DNA from: VAZQ01 sp035293945
GTDB lineage: Bacteria; Pseudomonadota; Alphaproteobacteria; Rhizobiales; Xanthobacteraceae
Length of the DNA: 64,000 bases
Assembly: GCA_035293945.1 (NCBI GenBank)
Contig: DATGLV010000030.1
Coordinates: forward strand, 62,001-126,000
Direction of reading: 5' to 3'
Both the position numbers and the translations under genes were made by a program. The notes below the pieces were generated by a model. It was not told the DNA's origin. It did no database searches and saw only the letters and a program-made list of their open reading frames with translations. Within the stretch, counting starts at the first letter, position 1; every line of letters starts with the position of its first letter. Positions 1 through 8,050 of the stretch are shown here, piece by piece.

Positions 1-1722
1 CTGGTAGCCGACATTGATTGTGTCGGCTGGAGCGAAAATCGTGCCGCTCGCAACCTCGGTCCGATGGCTGCCGTTGTCCGCCCAGGTGTCGCCTTGTTTG
101 AGGGTAAAGCGGAGAGTTTGCGGATCGGTCTCCGTGATGGCCCACGGTGCGTTGCCGTTGACGTCGGCATTCTCGACATAGAACGGCGAGCCGTCGATCG
201 AGATCGGGTTCGACCATTGATCGGTGAGCGGCGAGAATGAACCGATATCGGGCTGGACCGTGATATTCAGCGAAGCGGATTGAGCGCTCACCGCGCCTGA
301 TGCATTCGTCGATGTCACAGAGAGCATGTGCGAACCGTCGGACAACGGCGAGGATGTTGTGAAGGTCCAAACACCGCTGAGGTTCGCTGTCGTTGTGCCA
401 AGCTCGGTCGTGCCATCGAACACCGTAATGGTAGTGCCCGCGGCCGCGGTGCCCACCAGCCTCAGCTCATTTGATGGCGTGACCAGGTTGTTTGCCGGCC
501 CGCTGTCCGGCGAGGCGGACAGAATCACCGGGGTGGGTGGCGGCGCGCCGGCTGAGCCGCTGATTGTGACGGTCGGGTCACCCGAGGAGGGACCGGTGGT
601 GCCGGCCAAATCAGTCGCGGTCGCCACGAGATTGTGTGTGCCGGCCGACATCGTCCCGGTAACGAAGCTCCAGGCGCCGGCACCATTCGCCACGGTCGTG
701 CCAAGCAAGGTGGTGCCGTCATAGACATTGATCGTGTCGTTCGCCTCGGCACTGCCGGTCACGGTCAGGACGTTGTCAGCTCCCACCGATTCGGTAAGGA
801 AAACGGGGGCTGCGGGCGTGTGATCGTCGATTGTCATGCTAGCGGTCGAGGAAGCGGCGCTCGGATTGCCGCTGCCATCCACCGCAATTGCGCTGAAATT
901 GTGGGTACCGGCTGTCAGCTGCGAGGTTGTGAAGGCCCAGATCCCATTGATGTTGGCAGTCGTCTGCCCGAGCAGCGCGGACCCATCATAGATATCGACG
1001 GTGATATTGGCGGCAGCGGTGCCGTTCAGGGTCAGGACGGTTGCGCTCGTAATCCCGTCACCGGCCACGCCAGTATCGGGTCCAATCGAGGTGATTGCGG
1101 GCGCCGTTGGGGGCGTGACGACCTGAACATCGAATGCCGCGGAGGCAGGGCTGGTCGCACCCTCCCAATCCGTGAACGTTGCAGTGAACTGGTGCACGTT
1201 GCCGACCGCAAGCGTTCCCGTTTGGAAAGTCCAGGTCCCGTTGCTCGGATTTATTGTTGCTTGGCCAAGCAGCGTCGTGCCGTCGTAGACGTCGATGAAG
1301 CCTTGCTGCGACGGGTCCGAGGTGCCTGACAACGTCAAAACTTGAGCGGTCGTGGTGGTGCTTCCGGGTGTCCCGGTCACCGGCGAATAGGATGTGATGA
1401 CTGGAGACGTTGGCACTGTGGTATTAATGGTGAGATTCAACGCCGCGGACGCCGCACTGGAAGCTCCCGCAGCCACATCGACTGCCGTCAGGCTCACTCC
1501 AAAAAAGCCCGTCCCCAGGACTGGGGTGGTAAAGGTCCAAACACCGCTCGCATTGACTGCCCCGGTGCCCAGCAGGGTCGTCCCGTTGAAGACTTCGACG
1601 GCGGTATTGGGGGCAGCCGTGCCGGTCAATGTCAGCACGTTAGCGTCAGTCATATTGGGATTGCCGGTGAGGAGGCCGGTGTCTGGCGAGAACGAGGTGA
1701 TCACAGGTACCTGCACCGACAT
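1..1722 (-). CDS. Ig-like repeat protein with polysaccharide-lyase-like C-terminal part (3' end outside window)
   Basis: The reading frame is open from the ATG at 1722 to the window edge (574 codons) and is preceded by a good ribosome site (GAGGGAG, about 8 nt upstream). Residues about 5-485 hold five divergent Ig-like repeats of 85-100 residues. Each carries a recurring 'VxDGTTLLG' strand and a 'GxWxF' strand, and ends in a T/S-rich linker. After the last repeat the sequence changes to a 'LRFTLKQGDTW...SHRTEV' block, which matches the GDxW...R(S/T)E core seen in the secreted lyase at 40915-41718 and is typical of heparin-lyase-I-like lyases (Pfam Polysacc_lyase). There is no N-terminal signal peptide, so type I secretion through a C-terminal signal is possible, but that part lies outside the window. 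Likely role: a secreted or surface enzyme acting on the polymer made by this locus. The repeats are clear; the lyase call rests on the partial domain. Confidence 0.75.
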   Translation of the reverse strand, partial: MSVQVPVITSFSPDTGLLTGNPNMTDANVLTLTGTAAPNTAVEVFNGTTLLGTGAVNASGVWTFTTPVLGTGFFGVSLTAVDVAAGASSAASAALNLTINTTVPTSPVITSYSPVTGTPGSTTTTAQVLTLSGTSDPSQQGFIDVYDGTTLLGQATINPSNGTWTFQTGTLAVGNVHQFTATFTDWEGATSPASAAFDVQVVTPPTAPAITSIGPDTGVAGDGITSATVLTLNGTAAANITVDIYDGSALLGQTTANINGIWAFTTSQLTAGTHNFSAIAVDGSGNPSAASSTASMTIDDHTPAAPVFLTESVGADNVLTVTGSAEANDTINVYDGTTLLGTTVANGAGAWSFVTGTMSAGTHNLVATATDLAGTTGPSSGDPTVTISGSAGAPPPTPVILSASPDSGPANNLVTPSNELRLVGTAAAGTTITVFDGTTELGTTTANLSGVWTFTTSSPLSDGSHMLSVTSTNASGAVSAQSASLNITVQPDIGSFSPLTDQWSNPISIDGSPFYVENADVNGNAPWAITETDPQTLRFTLKQGDTWADNGSHRTEVASGTIFAPADTINVGYQ

Positions 1723-1743
1723 CAGCCAGCTCCCTCAATATTT

Positions 1744-1779
1744 AAGTAAATTGAAGTAAAGGGATGTATCGCCATCCCT
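1744..1779. promoter_or_regulatory. Direct repeat and hairpin in the leader of the Ig-repeat gene
   Basis: AAGTAAA occurs at 1744-1750 and again at 1754-1760, 10 bp apart (one helical turn). It abuts a perfect 7-bp inverted repeat, AGGGATG / CATCCCT (1760-1766 and 1773-1779), with a 6-nt loop. The element lies 22-57 bp upstream of the ATG in an AT-rich patch, so it may be an operator or a leader hairpin. The function is inferred from position only. Confidence 0.35.
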
Positions 1780-2269
1780 CCGGTATGTTGAGGTGAGGAA
1801 ATAAACGTCATCCATAAAGAAAAGGATGTAGGTATGAATACACTTTTATATGACGCAGCGGTTCTGTAGATCTCCGCGTCAGAATTTCCGCTGGCCGCGT
1901 CGTGCGCGCTGCCTGAAATCTGAGCGACACCGGCGCGAGATCGAGGAAGCAAACAAATCGACCGCGCGCGTGTCGTCTGCGGCGGCGCCGGCGCTCCGAC
2001 GTTCTTCCGAGCTTTCTCAATAGATTACAGTAGCGTACTGCCCGCCCCACGCATCGGCACGCCATCCCCCGCCCCCTTGCAGCCGGACCGCTATCTGGCC
2101 CACACCCGCTCTAGCCACCCACGAGCCCCCCGGCTCTGATACTTCCAACCTGGGCTAGAAACTCCCGGCTCTACGCGCGGCCTGTCTATTTCCCCAGACA
2201 CATTGCACTAGAACATGGTTAACGCCCCAGCAGTGACGGCGGTTGATGTTGAAAATATGGCACGCAAGA

Positions 2270-2315
2270 CTGGAGGATACTCCCTGGTGTTTCTCCCTAA
2301 GGGCATATCCTCCAG
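2270..2315. repeat. 10-bp perfect inverted repeat with 26-nt loop
   Basis: CTGGAGGATA (2270-2279) is the exact reverse complement of TATCCTCCAG (2306-2315). The loop itself contains CCCTAAGGG, so a branched structure is possible. No gene overlaps it and there is no T-run on either side, so it does not look like a simple terminator. It could be an operator, a structured RNA or a relic of a mobile element. Confidence 0.4.
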
Positions 2316-2650
2316 CGGAAATCTGTCATCCAATTGAAACAAATCCAAGAACCAGCAAACTGGCCGTTGAGGAAAATCAGCTACACGGATGGGTCCATGT
2401 CGAGTGAATGATGGAACAGCACCGGCACCCAAAAGGCGGATCGGAACCGGCCGCTGAGGTGTAGCTCCAAACAAGTGGCTCACAGCAACTTGGTGCTTGC
2501 CGCGCCCCCTGGCGAGGCTGGCAATTGGGTTACCCGGTCTTCAGGCAATCTAAGCATGCACGCATCACGACGGACCGCCGGACCTAGCTTATGGAGACCG
2601 CTCGCTGCAATCGACTGCAGAACTTCCGATACCTTCACAAGAGCGGTAGT

Positions 2651-3871
2651 TCATCGCTGGACCGGTGTTGCTGCCTCCCGCTCCGCTGCACCGTCACCTG
2701 AACATTGTCGAAATCGGCCTGGTCCCCTCACGCTCCATCCGGTTAAGCGACGGCCGAATGCACGCGCCGGGCTCTCGATCCATGAGTAGGTCAGTTGCGC
2801 AATCAGAACAATGGCCAGCACACTCACAAGGACCAAAGCATCGCCGATCCAGGGATTTATCAGGATGATGAATTTGTGTGTCACCGGATCCGTCGTCAGC
2901 GCGACCTTGAAAAGTCGTTTCACACTGATGGTAAGTACAAGGATAGTGACGTATTGCACCATGTAGATGGAGTAGGAAATTCGGCCCAGAAACTGCACAA
3001 ACGGATGCATCAACACCCGCGCAGCCGGCCCCTGGTCGGTTTGCAGCAGGCCGACCGCAGCGACAAACGCAGGGATTACGAGGACGACTTCCCAGCCGTG
3101 GGCTAAAGACATCACCAACACGATAGCTATAACAGAGGCCACCGCAGCGATATGCATGGGCAGTTGCAGGCGTCGATCCTTCTCAAACTCACGCGGCAAC
3201 ATGACCGTTGCGCCGAGAAAAAAGCCCGCCAGACAGCGAACCACGCCCCAATCGTAGGTAATGTCGAGTCCGCCTCGTTCCAGGGCCAAACCCACATAGG
3301 CGAGCCCGCCGACCACGAGGGCGCAGGGGAAGAACAGCTTTCGGCGCATTAGGCCAGACCCGGCCAGCACGCCAAATACGAGATATGCGGCAAATTCGCT
3401 ACTGATCGTCCAGCTTGGAACATTCCAAGACGTCTCTTTCAAAACATGCAATCCTTGGACCAAGAAAAGATTTGCAATGAGAGCTGAAATGGAGGTGTTG
3501 CCGGAGAATGGCGCTTGTTCCGAGGGTGTTGGCAGTGCTCCTTGCATGAACAGCTTTGCCAGTTCCAGGCAAACCAGCACCGCGAGCACAAAGAAATGCA
3601 GCGGGTACACTCGGAAGAATCTCAAGCAGATAAAATTTGCGAGGTTGCCGGTGTTCGCTATCTTGGCTCCATAGTTCCGGACGATAATGAATCCCGACAT
3701 GATGAAGAACAAATCTACGGACAGGTAGCCGTTCACCACAAAGTTGTTGGTTGTCAGGTGGTTAGGCCATCCGATATGAAAGAAAACCACAAGAAGCGCA
3801 GCCAAACCACGTAGGCCGTCCAAGGCCAGAAGCCGTCGGCTCGTACCCGTGCTCGGAAAATATTCGTTCAT
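2651..3871 (-). CDS. Membrane O-acyltransferase (acyltransferase family 3, OafA/ExoZ-like)
   Basis: The 406-residue protein opens with 'RRLLALDGLRGLAALLVVFFHIGWP', which includes the LDGLRGxAA motif and the catalytic-type His of acyltransferase family 3. Next come 'GYLSVDLFFIMSGFII' and about ten hydrophobic segments. Such enzymes move acetyl or other acyl groups onto sugars of exopolysaccharide or lipopolysaccharide at the inner membrane. The frame extends 69 codons upstream to 4078, but that extension has no family features, and family proteins begin close to the LDGLRG motif, so the ATG at 3871 was chosen. It is divergent from the methyltransferase at 4122, with a shared promoter region of about 250 bp. 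The substrate sugar and acyl group cannot be told from sequence. Confidence 0.85.
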   Translation of the reverse strand: MNEYFPSTGTSRRLLALDGLRGLAALLVVFFHIGWPNHLTTNNFVVNGYLSVDLFFIMSGFIIVRNYGAKIANTGNLANFICLRFFRVYPLHFFVLAVLVCLELAKLFMQGALPTPSEQAPFSGNTSISALIANLFLVQGLHVLKETSWNVPSWTISSEFAAYLVFGVLAGSGLMRRKLFFPCALVVGGLAYVGLALERGGLDITYDWGVVRCLAGFFLGATVMLPREFEKDRRLQLPMHIAAVASVIAIVLVMSLAHGWEVVLVIPAFVAAVGLLQTDQGPAARVLMHPFVQFLGRISYSIYMVQYVTILVLTISVKRLFKVALTTDPVTHKFIILINPWIGDALVLVSVLAIVLIAQLTYSWIESPARAFGRRLTGWSVRGPGRFRQCSGDGAAEREAATPVQR

Positions 3872-4121
3872 GGCAGGCTTTATGGTAGTTGATGCAAACA
3901 AAGACGCCAAGCACTGCGATCCAAGCTCTCCCTGCATTTGCATCGTTACTCGCACCGCGCGCGGCGCATGCGACAAATCCGGGAACGGCACGATCGTCTG
4001 ATAGCCGCGGATTTGTGAGCCAACCGGATTGCCGAACATGTTATAATTTGTCGAATCGGCCGCGATTACCGGCATCAAATGCGCGCGGGAGAGGTCCTCG
4101 CATTTTTGGGAGGTGACATGG

Positions 4122-5018
4122 ATGTCGGTCAGGCGCCAGATCCTCGAGCTTGTCGGCTCAGCCCCGCTGTTGCGGCCCGTAGCTCGGATGGCTTATGAGC
4201 GGCGGTTTGCCCAGCAATTTGGCGGCGAGCGCTTGTTTCGCGGAATCTATTCCGACTTTTCCGAAGCGGCCGCATCCGCCCCGCGCAGTTCCTTCACCGG
4301 TCATGACAACGTTGCCTACGTCAGCAAAGTTGCCGTTCATGAGCATGAGGCCTTTACGGCATCCTCCCCCTACGCCTCCACTCGCGCACGGTCGAGCGAT
4401 TATCCAATCCTCTTCTGGCTATCAAAGATTTTGCCTTCAGCAGCCCGCATTTTTGATTGGGGCGGCTGTACCGGAATAAGCTACTATGTGTACCGAGAGT
4501 ATCTCGCATTTCCTGATCGGCTGGAATGGATCGTCAACGACGTACCTGGCGTTGTCGCCCTTGGCCGGGAACTGACGTCACAGCAGGACGCTTCGCAGCT
4601 CACCTTTACGACAGACCTCACGCTGCTTGAAAATTGCGACATTGTGATATCCGCGGGATCCCTTCAGATGATCGAGGAGCCGTTTGCACTCCTCAAGAAA
4701 ATACCGAAACTCCCACCTCATTTCTTCATAAATAAAGTGCCTGTACTTGAGAGGCCTTCAGTGGTGACATTGTGCAACAATGGAGCAAGCTATTGCCCGT
4801 ATCGTCTGCTTGAACGTGCGGACCTCATTCGCAACATGGAGGACCTTGGGTTCGCACTTGTTGATGAGTGGGAGATTCCGGAATTGTCCTGCCGCATCCC
4901 GTTCCATCCCGAATTTTCGGTACCGCACTATGCCGGCTTTTACTTCTGCAGGCGCGAGGCCGCGAGCGCTCGGAAACTTTTCCGCAATGGCGGCCACCAG
5001 CCGTTCACCGGGGACTAA
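4122..5018 (+). CDS. Putative methyltransferase of the TIGR04325 (LIC12133) family
   Basis: The 298-residue protein carries 'ARIFDWGGCTGISYY', a glycine-rich SAM-binding loop of class I methyltransferases. It is followed by 'LEWIVNDVPGVVALGREL' and 'CDIVISAGSLQMIEEP', the pattern I recognise from the TIGR04325 putative methyltransferases often found in polysaccharide loci. The ATG at 4122 has a strong GGGAGG site 8 nt upstream; a GTG nine bases earlier overlaps that site and is less likely. The 3' end overlaps the convergent cupin gene by 14 bp. The likely job is methylation of a sugar or of the peptide/polyketide product; the substrate is unknown. Confidence 0.75.
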   Translation: MSVRRQILELVGSAPLLRPVARMAYERRFAQQFGGERLFRGIYSDFSEAAASAPRSSFTGHDNVAYVSKVAVHEHEAFTASSPYASTRARSSDYPILFWLSKILPSAARIFDWGGCTGISYYVYREYLAFPDRLEWIVNDVPGVVALGRELTSQQDASQLTFTTDLTLLENCDIVISAGSLQMIEEPFALLKKIPKLPPHFFINKVPVLERPSVVTLCNNGASYCPYRLLERADLIRNMEDLGFALVDEWEIPELSCRIPFHPEFSVPHYAGFYFCRREAASARKLFRNGGHQPFTGD

Positions 5019-5952
5019 ACGCACTGGATGCCTTTGCGAGCGCCTTTCGCAACGGAATCGCCGCATCCATGATTGCGGCTTTAATCGCATCAGAGCGAGT
5101 ATGCGCTCCTGGAGGCGTCGGTTCCAGGCCAAGCTTGCGAAGGTAATGATTGCACCCGCGAACTTTGCTGAGCAGGCGAGTCGATGTCGTCTCAAAAACA
5201 AACGAATACGAAACTGACGGACTTTTGCCGGTCTTCACCCAATGCGGTGCGTTTTGCGGTTGGTGATGCCCGCGTCCAGCCGTTAAATTAAATACGTGCT
5301 CCTTGCCCGGATCACGTCCATTCAGAGGCACGTGTCCGCTGGTAACCTTCGCACGGCTGTAGAACGGCTCCAGATCAGCTTCACTCATAGCCGTAGGCGA
5401 GTAGACGTGATACTCCTTTTCTCCTGATATATGGCAGAAAAAGGCTGTCTCTGGATCAAAGTGGAAAGGCGTTATCGTCGCGCCGGACGAGACAAGAATG
5501 GTTGCCTCGAGGCGCAAGACAGCATCGCGCCCCAGCCCTCCGGCCAATCTAATCACCTGCTGAAACAATTCGTCCAGAAGAATGCGAAAACGTTGATCGT
5601 ACTTCTCGGGACGCATAAGCAGAAGACGACAGTCCCCCTCGTCAAGTCGCCGCAGCGTCTCCAAGGGCGAGTAGGGCAGCGAGCTCACGATAGCCAAATC
5701 GGAGCCCGGCGCCGGGGCACCCCGAAATGCGTATACGTCACGCTCAGTACTTGGATATTTGGCCGCCAGCGCCCGCAGCGAGTCGAAATCAAACAATTCC
5801 AAATTGCTCAGATCATGCGTGAAGCCAAACGGCTCCCTCCCGAACGATCGGTCAAACAACTGCGGATCTATGTGAAGGTGATTCACAGTAGCCCCCGAAT
5901 TATCCGCGCATTTCGGGACCCCTCGCGCCGACAATCGAATAAAAGATGTCAC
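5005..5952 (-). CDS. Cupin/JmjC-type Fe(II) 2-oxoglutarate oxygenase-like protein
   Basis: The 315-residue protein contains 'ITPFHFDPETAFFCHISGEKEYHVY': a HxD metal pair followed by a Lys that in Cupin_8/JmjC-type proteins sits near the cosubstrate. A further His-rich stretch, 'AGRGHHQPQNAPHWVKTG', could supply the third metal His and the start of the closing strands. These proteins are iron- and 2-oxoglutarate-dependent hydroxylases. A second GTG at 5886, behind GGGGG, is a plausible alternative start and would remove 22 residues. The gene is convergent with, and slightly overlaps, the TIGR04325-type methyltransferase. It could hydroxylate a small molecule of this locus. The family is fairly sure; the substrate is unknown. 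Confidence 0.7.
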   Translation of the reverse strand: MTSFIRLSARGVPKCADNSGATVNHLHIDPQLFDRSFGREPFGFTHDLSNLELFDFDSLRALAAKYPSTERDVYAFRGAPAPGSDLAIVSSLPYSPLETLRRLDEGDCRLLLMRPEKYDQRFRILLDELFQQVIRLAGGLGRDAVLRLEATILVSSGATITPFHFDPETAFFCHISGEKEYHVYSPTAMSEADLEPFYSRAKVTSGHVPLNGRDPGKEHVFNLTAGRGHHQPQNAPHWVKTGKSPSVSYSFVFETTSTRLLSKVRGCNHYLRKLGLEPTPPGAHTRSDAIKAAIMDAAIPLRKALAKASSAFSPR

Positions 5953-6070
5953 ATTTCAACGACAGGTTCAAGTAATTGCGTGAGGGCGCAAGTCCAACGG
6001 TGTCAATTCTACAGCTTTGCTTGACTGGCCAACCATGATGCAGGCGTACGGGACAGAAACACGCGGCTGC

Positions 6071-6985
6071 CTAGCCTGCCCGCAGCGCACCCGCACGCTT
6101 CTGAACTAGCACAATGATATCGGTCTTTGGCCAGGCAAATGTCTGATAAGCAGACAAAATCTTAAAGACCAGGCGATTTTCGAAGTAATAGCGGGGCGTT
6201 GAATTCACTCCGTATGAGCAGTTAAGCCATTTTGTGTCAGGAAAATATTTGCGAAGCGCGTGAAACGAGTTCAGCTTGTACACGGTCGGAAATTTGTCCT
6301 CGGCCGGAAAGCTCGGCTTGATCCATCGCAGCAACGCACTCTGAACTCCGTGCGGAAGCAGGCTTGATGCGACACCCACATAGCTCCAGCGATGCGGCGT
6401 GCGCGCGCAGATCCAGCCACCCGGCTTCAGAATACGAAAGAGCTCTGCTGCGAGGTGAGATGGGTCCTGCACGTGTTCAAAAACCCAGTGGGCGACGGCT
6501 AGATCTATCGAGGCGTCATCGACGGGGATCGGACCGCCGATCTTCATCAAGTATCTTTCGTCCAAATAGGGGTGCTGGAGAATGCCATCGTCCACATCAA
6601 CGCCGATGACCTTTCGCACCTTGCCTTGCAGTTTGCAGAGCTTTTCGCGCAGCTGCACCTCGTTGCTGGAAAAGACTGCCCCCCGTCCGGCTCCGAAGTC
6701 GAGCACGGTCATCTCGGGTCGAAGCAGTGCATTCACCCGGACATAGAATGCAATCTCGCCGTCGTCCCTGACGATGCCACCGGCAACGACCTCTGGGCGG
6801 ACATCGGCAATGATCAGAGGCCTTTGCCCCGAACGCCGAGAGTCCGGGTTTGGCGATGCACGCTCGTCTGCAGGTGAAGGCGTTTTGGTTGCGCTCATGT
6901 CAGTCGGGATTCGAGCGGATTGCCGCGTTGTATCGTGATCAGGTGATATGGCCACATTTTCATCCTGAGATGGCAGCTTTCGCAC
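6071..6985 (-). CDS. Class I SAM-dependent methyltransferase (Methyltransf_11 type)
   Basis: The core holds 'MTVLDFGAGRGAVF' (motif I), 'VIGVDVDDGILQHPYLDERY' (acidic residue that binds the ribose) and 'PVDDASIDLAVAHWVFEHVQDPSHLAAELFRILKPGGWI', the classical motif II/III region of Methyltransf_11. The first 30-50 residues are hydrophilic and Ser/Pro-rich, so the GTG start at 6985 may be too early; an ATG at 6898 is the main alternative. It lies in the same minus-strand run as two neighbours (7031-7984 and 8051-9400), 45 bp downstream of the next methyltransferase, so co-transcription is likely. O-methylation of sugar residues is the usual role of such genes in polysaccharide loci; the target is unknown. 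Confidence 0.75.
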   Translation of the reverse strand: MRKLPSQDENVAISPDHDTTRQSARIPTDMSATKTPSPADERASPNPDSRRSGQRPLIIADVRPEVVAGGIVRDDGEIAFYVRVNALLRPEMTVLDFGAGRGAVFSSNEVQLREKLCKLQGKVRKVIGVDVDDGILQHPYLDERYLMKIGGPIPVDDASIDLAVAHWVFEHVQDPSHLAAELFRILKPGGWICARTPHRWSYVGVASSLLPHGVQSALLRWIKPSFPAEDKFPTVYKLNSFHALRKYFPDTKWLNCSYGVNSTPRYYFENRLVFKILSAYQTFAWPKTDIIVLVQKRAGALRAG

Positions 6986-7030
6986 GCTGGTCCGCCACTT
7001 GCCCAGCGACGCTCGCCTGATTGATCCATC

Positions 7031-7984
7031 CTATCGTCCATCGCTCGCTCGAGCCGCTCGTCGACATGTTATCGAAGCGAGTGCAGTCGTGGCATCTCGC
7101 AATCCCATCCCACGAAATTCCGGAGAGAACTGATCCGGCGTCAATCCATCGACCCGACGGAGCAGCTTGGTGCGGCAAATGGTCATTCCATTAGCAGTGA
7201 GCAAATCGACATGGGTTTGATGCGGCATGCGGTTGATGAGGTAGCTTCGCTTCCCGCGCACAAGCGACCAGATGAACGGCGAGCATTCCCAATGGCCGTT
7301 CCATTCATCCGAAAGATTGTGGCTCGAATAATCAATCAGGTGGGTCATTGCGCCGCCAGGCGAGAGCCAGCGGGCGAAAGCCGCATAGGCGGCTTCCACA
7401 TCGTCGACGTGCTCCAGCACCGATTCTGACACGATGATGTCGACGGATTCGTCCAAGTTGGCATGACCGAGGTCCGCCGATGACCGCGGTCGAATGAAAT
7501 TATCGCCTCGCGACTCCAGGTCGTGGCGGATTGCGGCCAGCCGCTCCGGCCTCAGCGTCCGCTCCAAAAGCGCGTCCGACAGCAGATTCCTCGGAAAAGC
7601 CGGATCATCGATGAATGGAAATATTCTGGCACACCATCCGGTGACCGGAATGTCAGCACGGCTCTTGAACAGGCGCACCAATTCATCGAACACCGCGAGA
7701 TTGCGTGCGTCCGTGGTGTGGTCAACCAGGTCAAAAGCATAGTAGCGCCTCGCTCCGCTGAGGAGCGCCGCAACACCCATTCCATAGGACGATCCCGGTC
7801 CGAATTCGAGGACGACCTTGTCGTCAAAAGCCACATCAATCTCGGCAAGAGCCATCAGGTGCCGCATGAAGATCGCGTAGCTTCCTTCCGGACGGAATGC
7901 CCCACCGGTACCGGTGCCGGAATTTCGCAACGATTTGACCCAGTGCGATGCGGCACCCTTGACTATGCTCTTGTATCGAATCAC
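7031..7984 (-). CDS. Class I SAM-dependent methyltransferase
   Basis: The 317-residue protein has 'KVVLEFGPGSSYGMGVAALLSGARRYYAFDL' (SAM-binding loop and acidic residue) and 'VDIIVSESVLEHVDDVEAAYAAFARWLSPGGAMTHLIDY', the post-motif-I helices of Methyltransf_11/23. The GTG start at 7984 is supported by GGAG 8 nt upstream. It is separated by 45 bp from the methyltransferase at 6071-6985 and by 66 bp from the O-antigen-ligase-like gene, and all three are on the minus strand, which suggests one transcript. It is longer than a minimal methyltransferase because of a charged insert around residues 105-160. The substrate is unknown, probably a sugar of the surface polymer. Confidence 0.75.
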   Translation of the reverse strand: MIRYKSIVKGAASHWVKSLRNSGTGTGGAFRPEGSYAIFMRHLMALAEIDVAFDDKVVLEFGPGSSYGMGVAALLSGARRYYAFDLVDHTTDARNLAVFDELVRLFKSRADIPVTGWCARIFPFIDDPAFPRNLLSDALLERTLRPERLAAIRHDLESRGDNFIRPRSSADLGHANLDESVDIIVSESVLEHVDDVEAAYAAFARWLSPGGAMTHLIDYSSHNLSDEWNGHWECSPFIWSLVRGKRSYLINRMPHQTHVDLLTANGMTICRTKLLRRVDGLTPDQFSPEFRGMGLRDATTALASITCRRAARASDGR

Positions 7985-8050
7985 GGATTGCTCCGGTGCC
8001 TGAATCTATTCACGTTGCAAAGGCAACTGCCGGTGACGCACGATCCACGA

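Larger units (their letters stand above)
1723..2650. other. Intergenic region without a convincing gene (928 bp)
   Basis: I find no frame with a credible start or family match. The stretch next to the Ig-repeat gene (about 1735-1860) is AT-rich and is its likely promoter and leader. The rest holds the inverted repeat at 2270-2315. Confidence 0.6.

Noticed and set aside
326..1759. Several plus-strand frames of 120-230 residues
   Set aside because: They lie antisense to the Ig-repeat gene, have repetitive Gly/Arg-rich or Val/Pro-rich translations that mirror its repeats, and have no ribosome sites.
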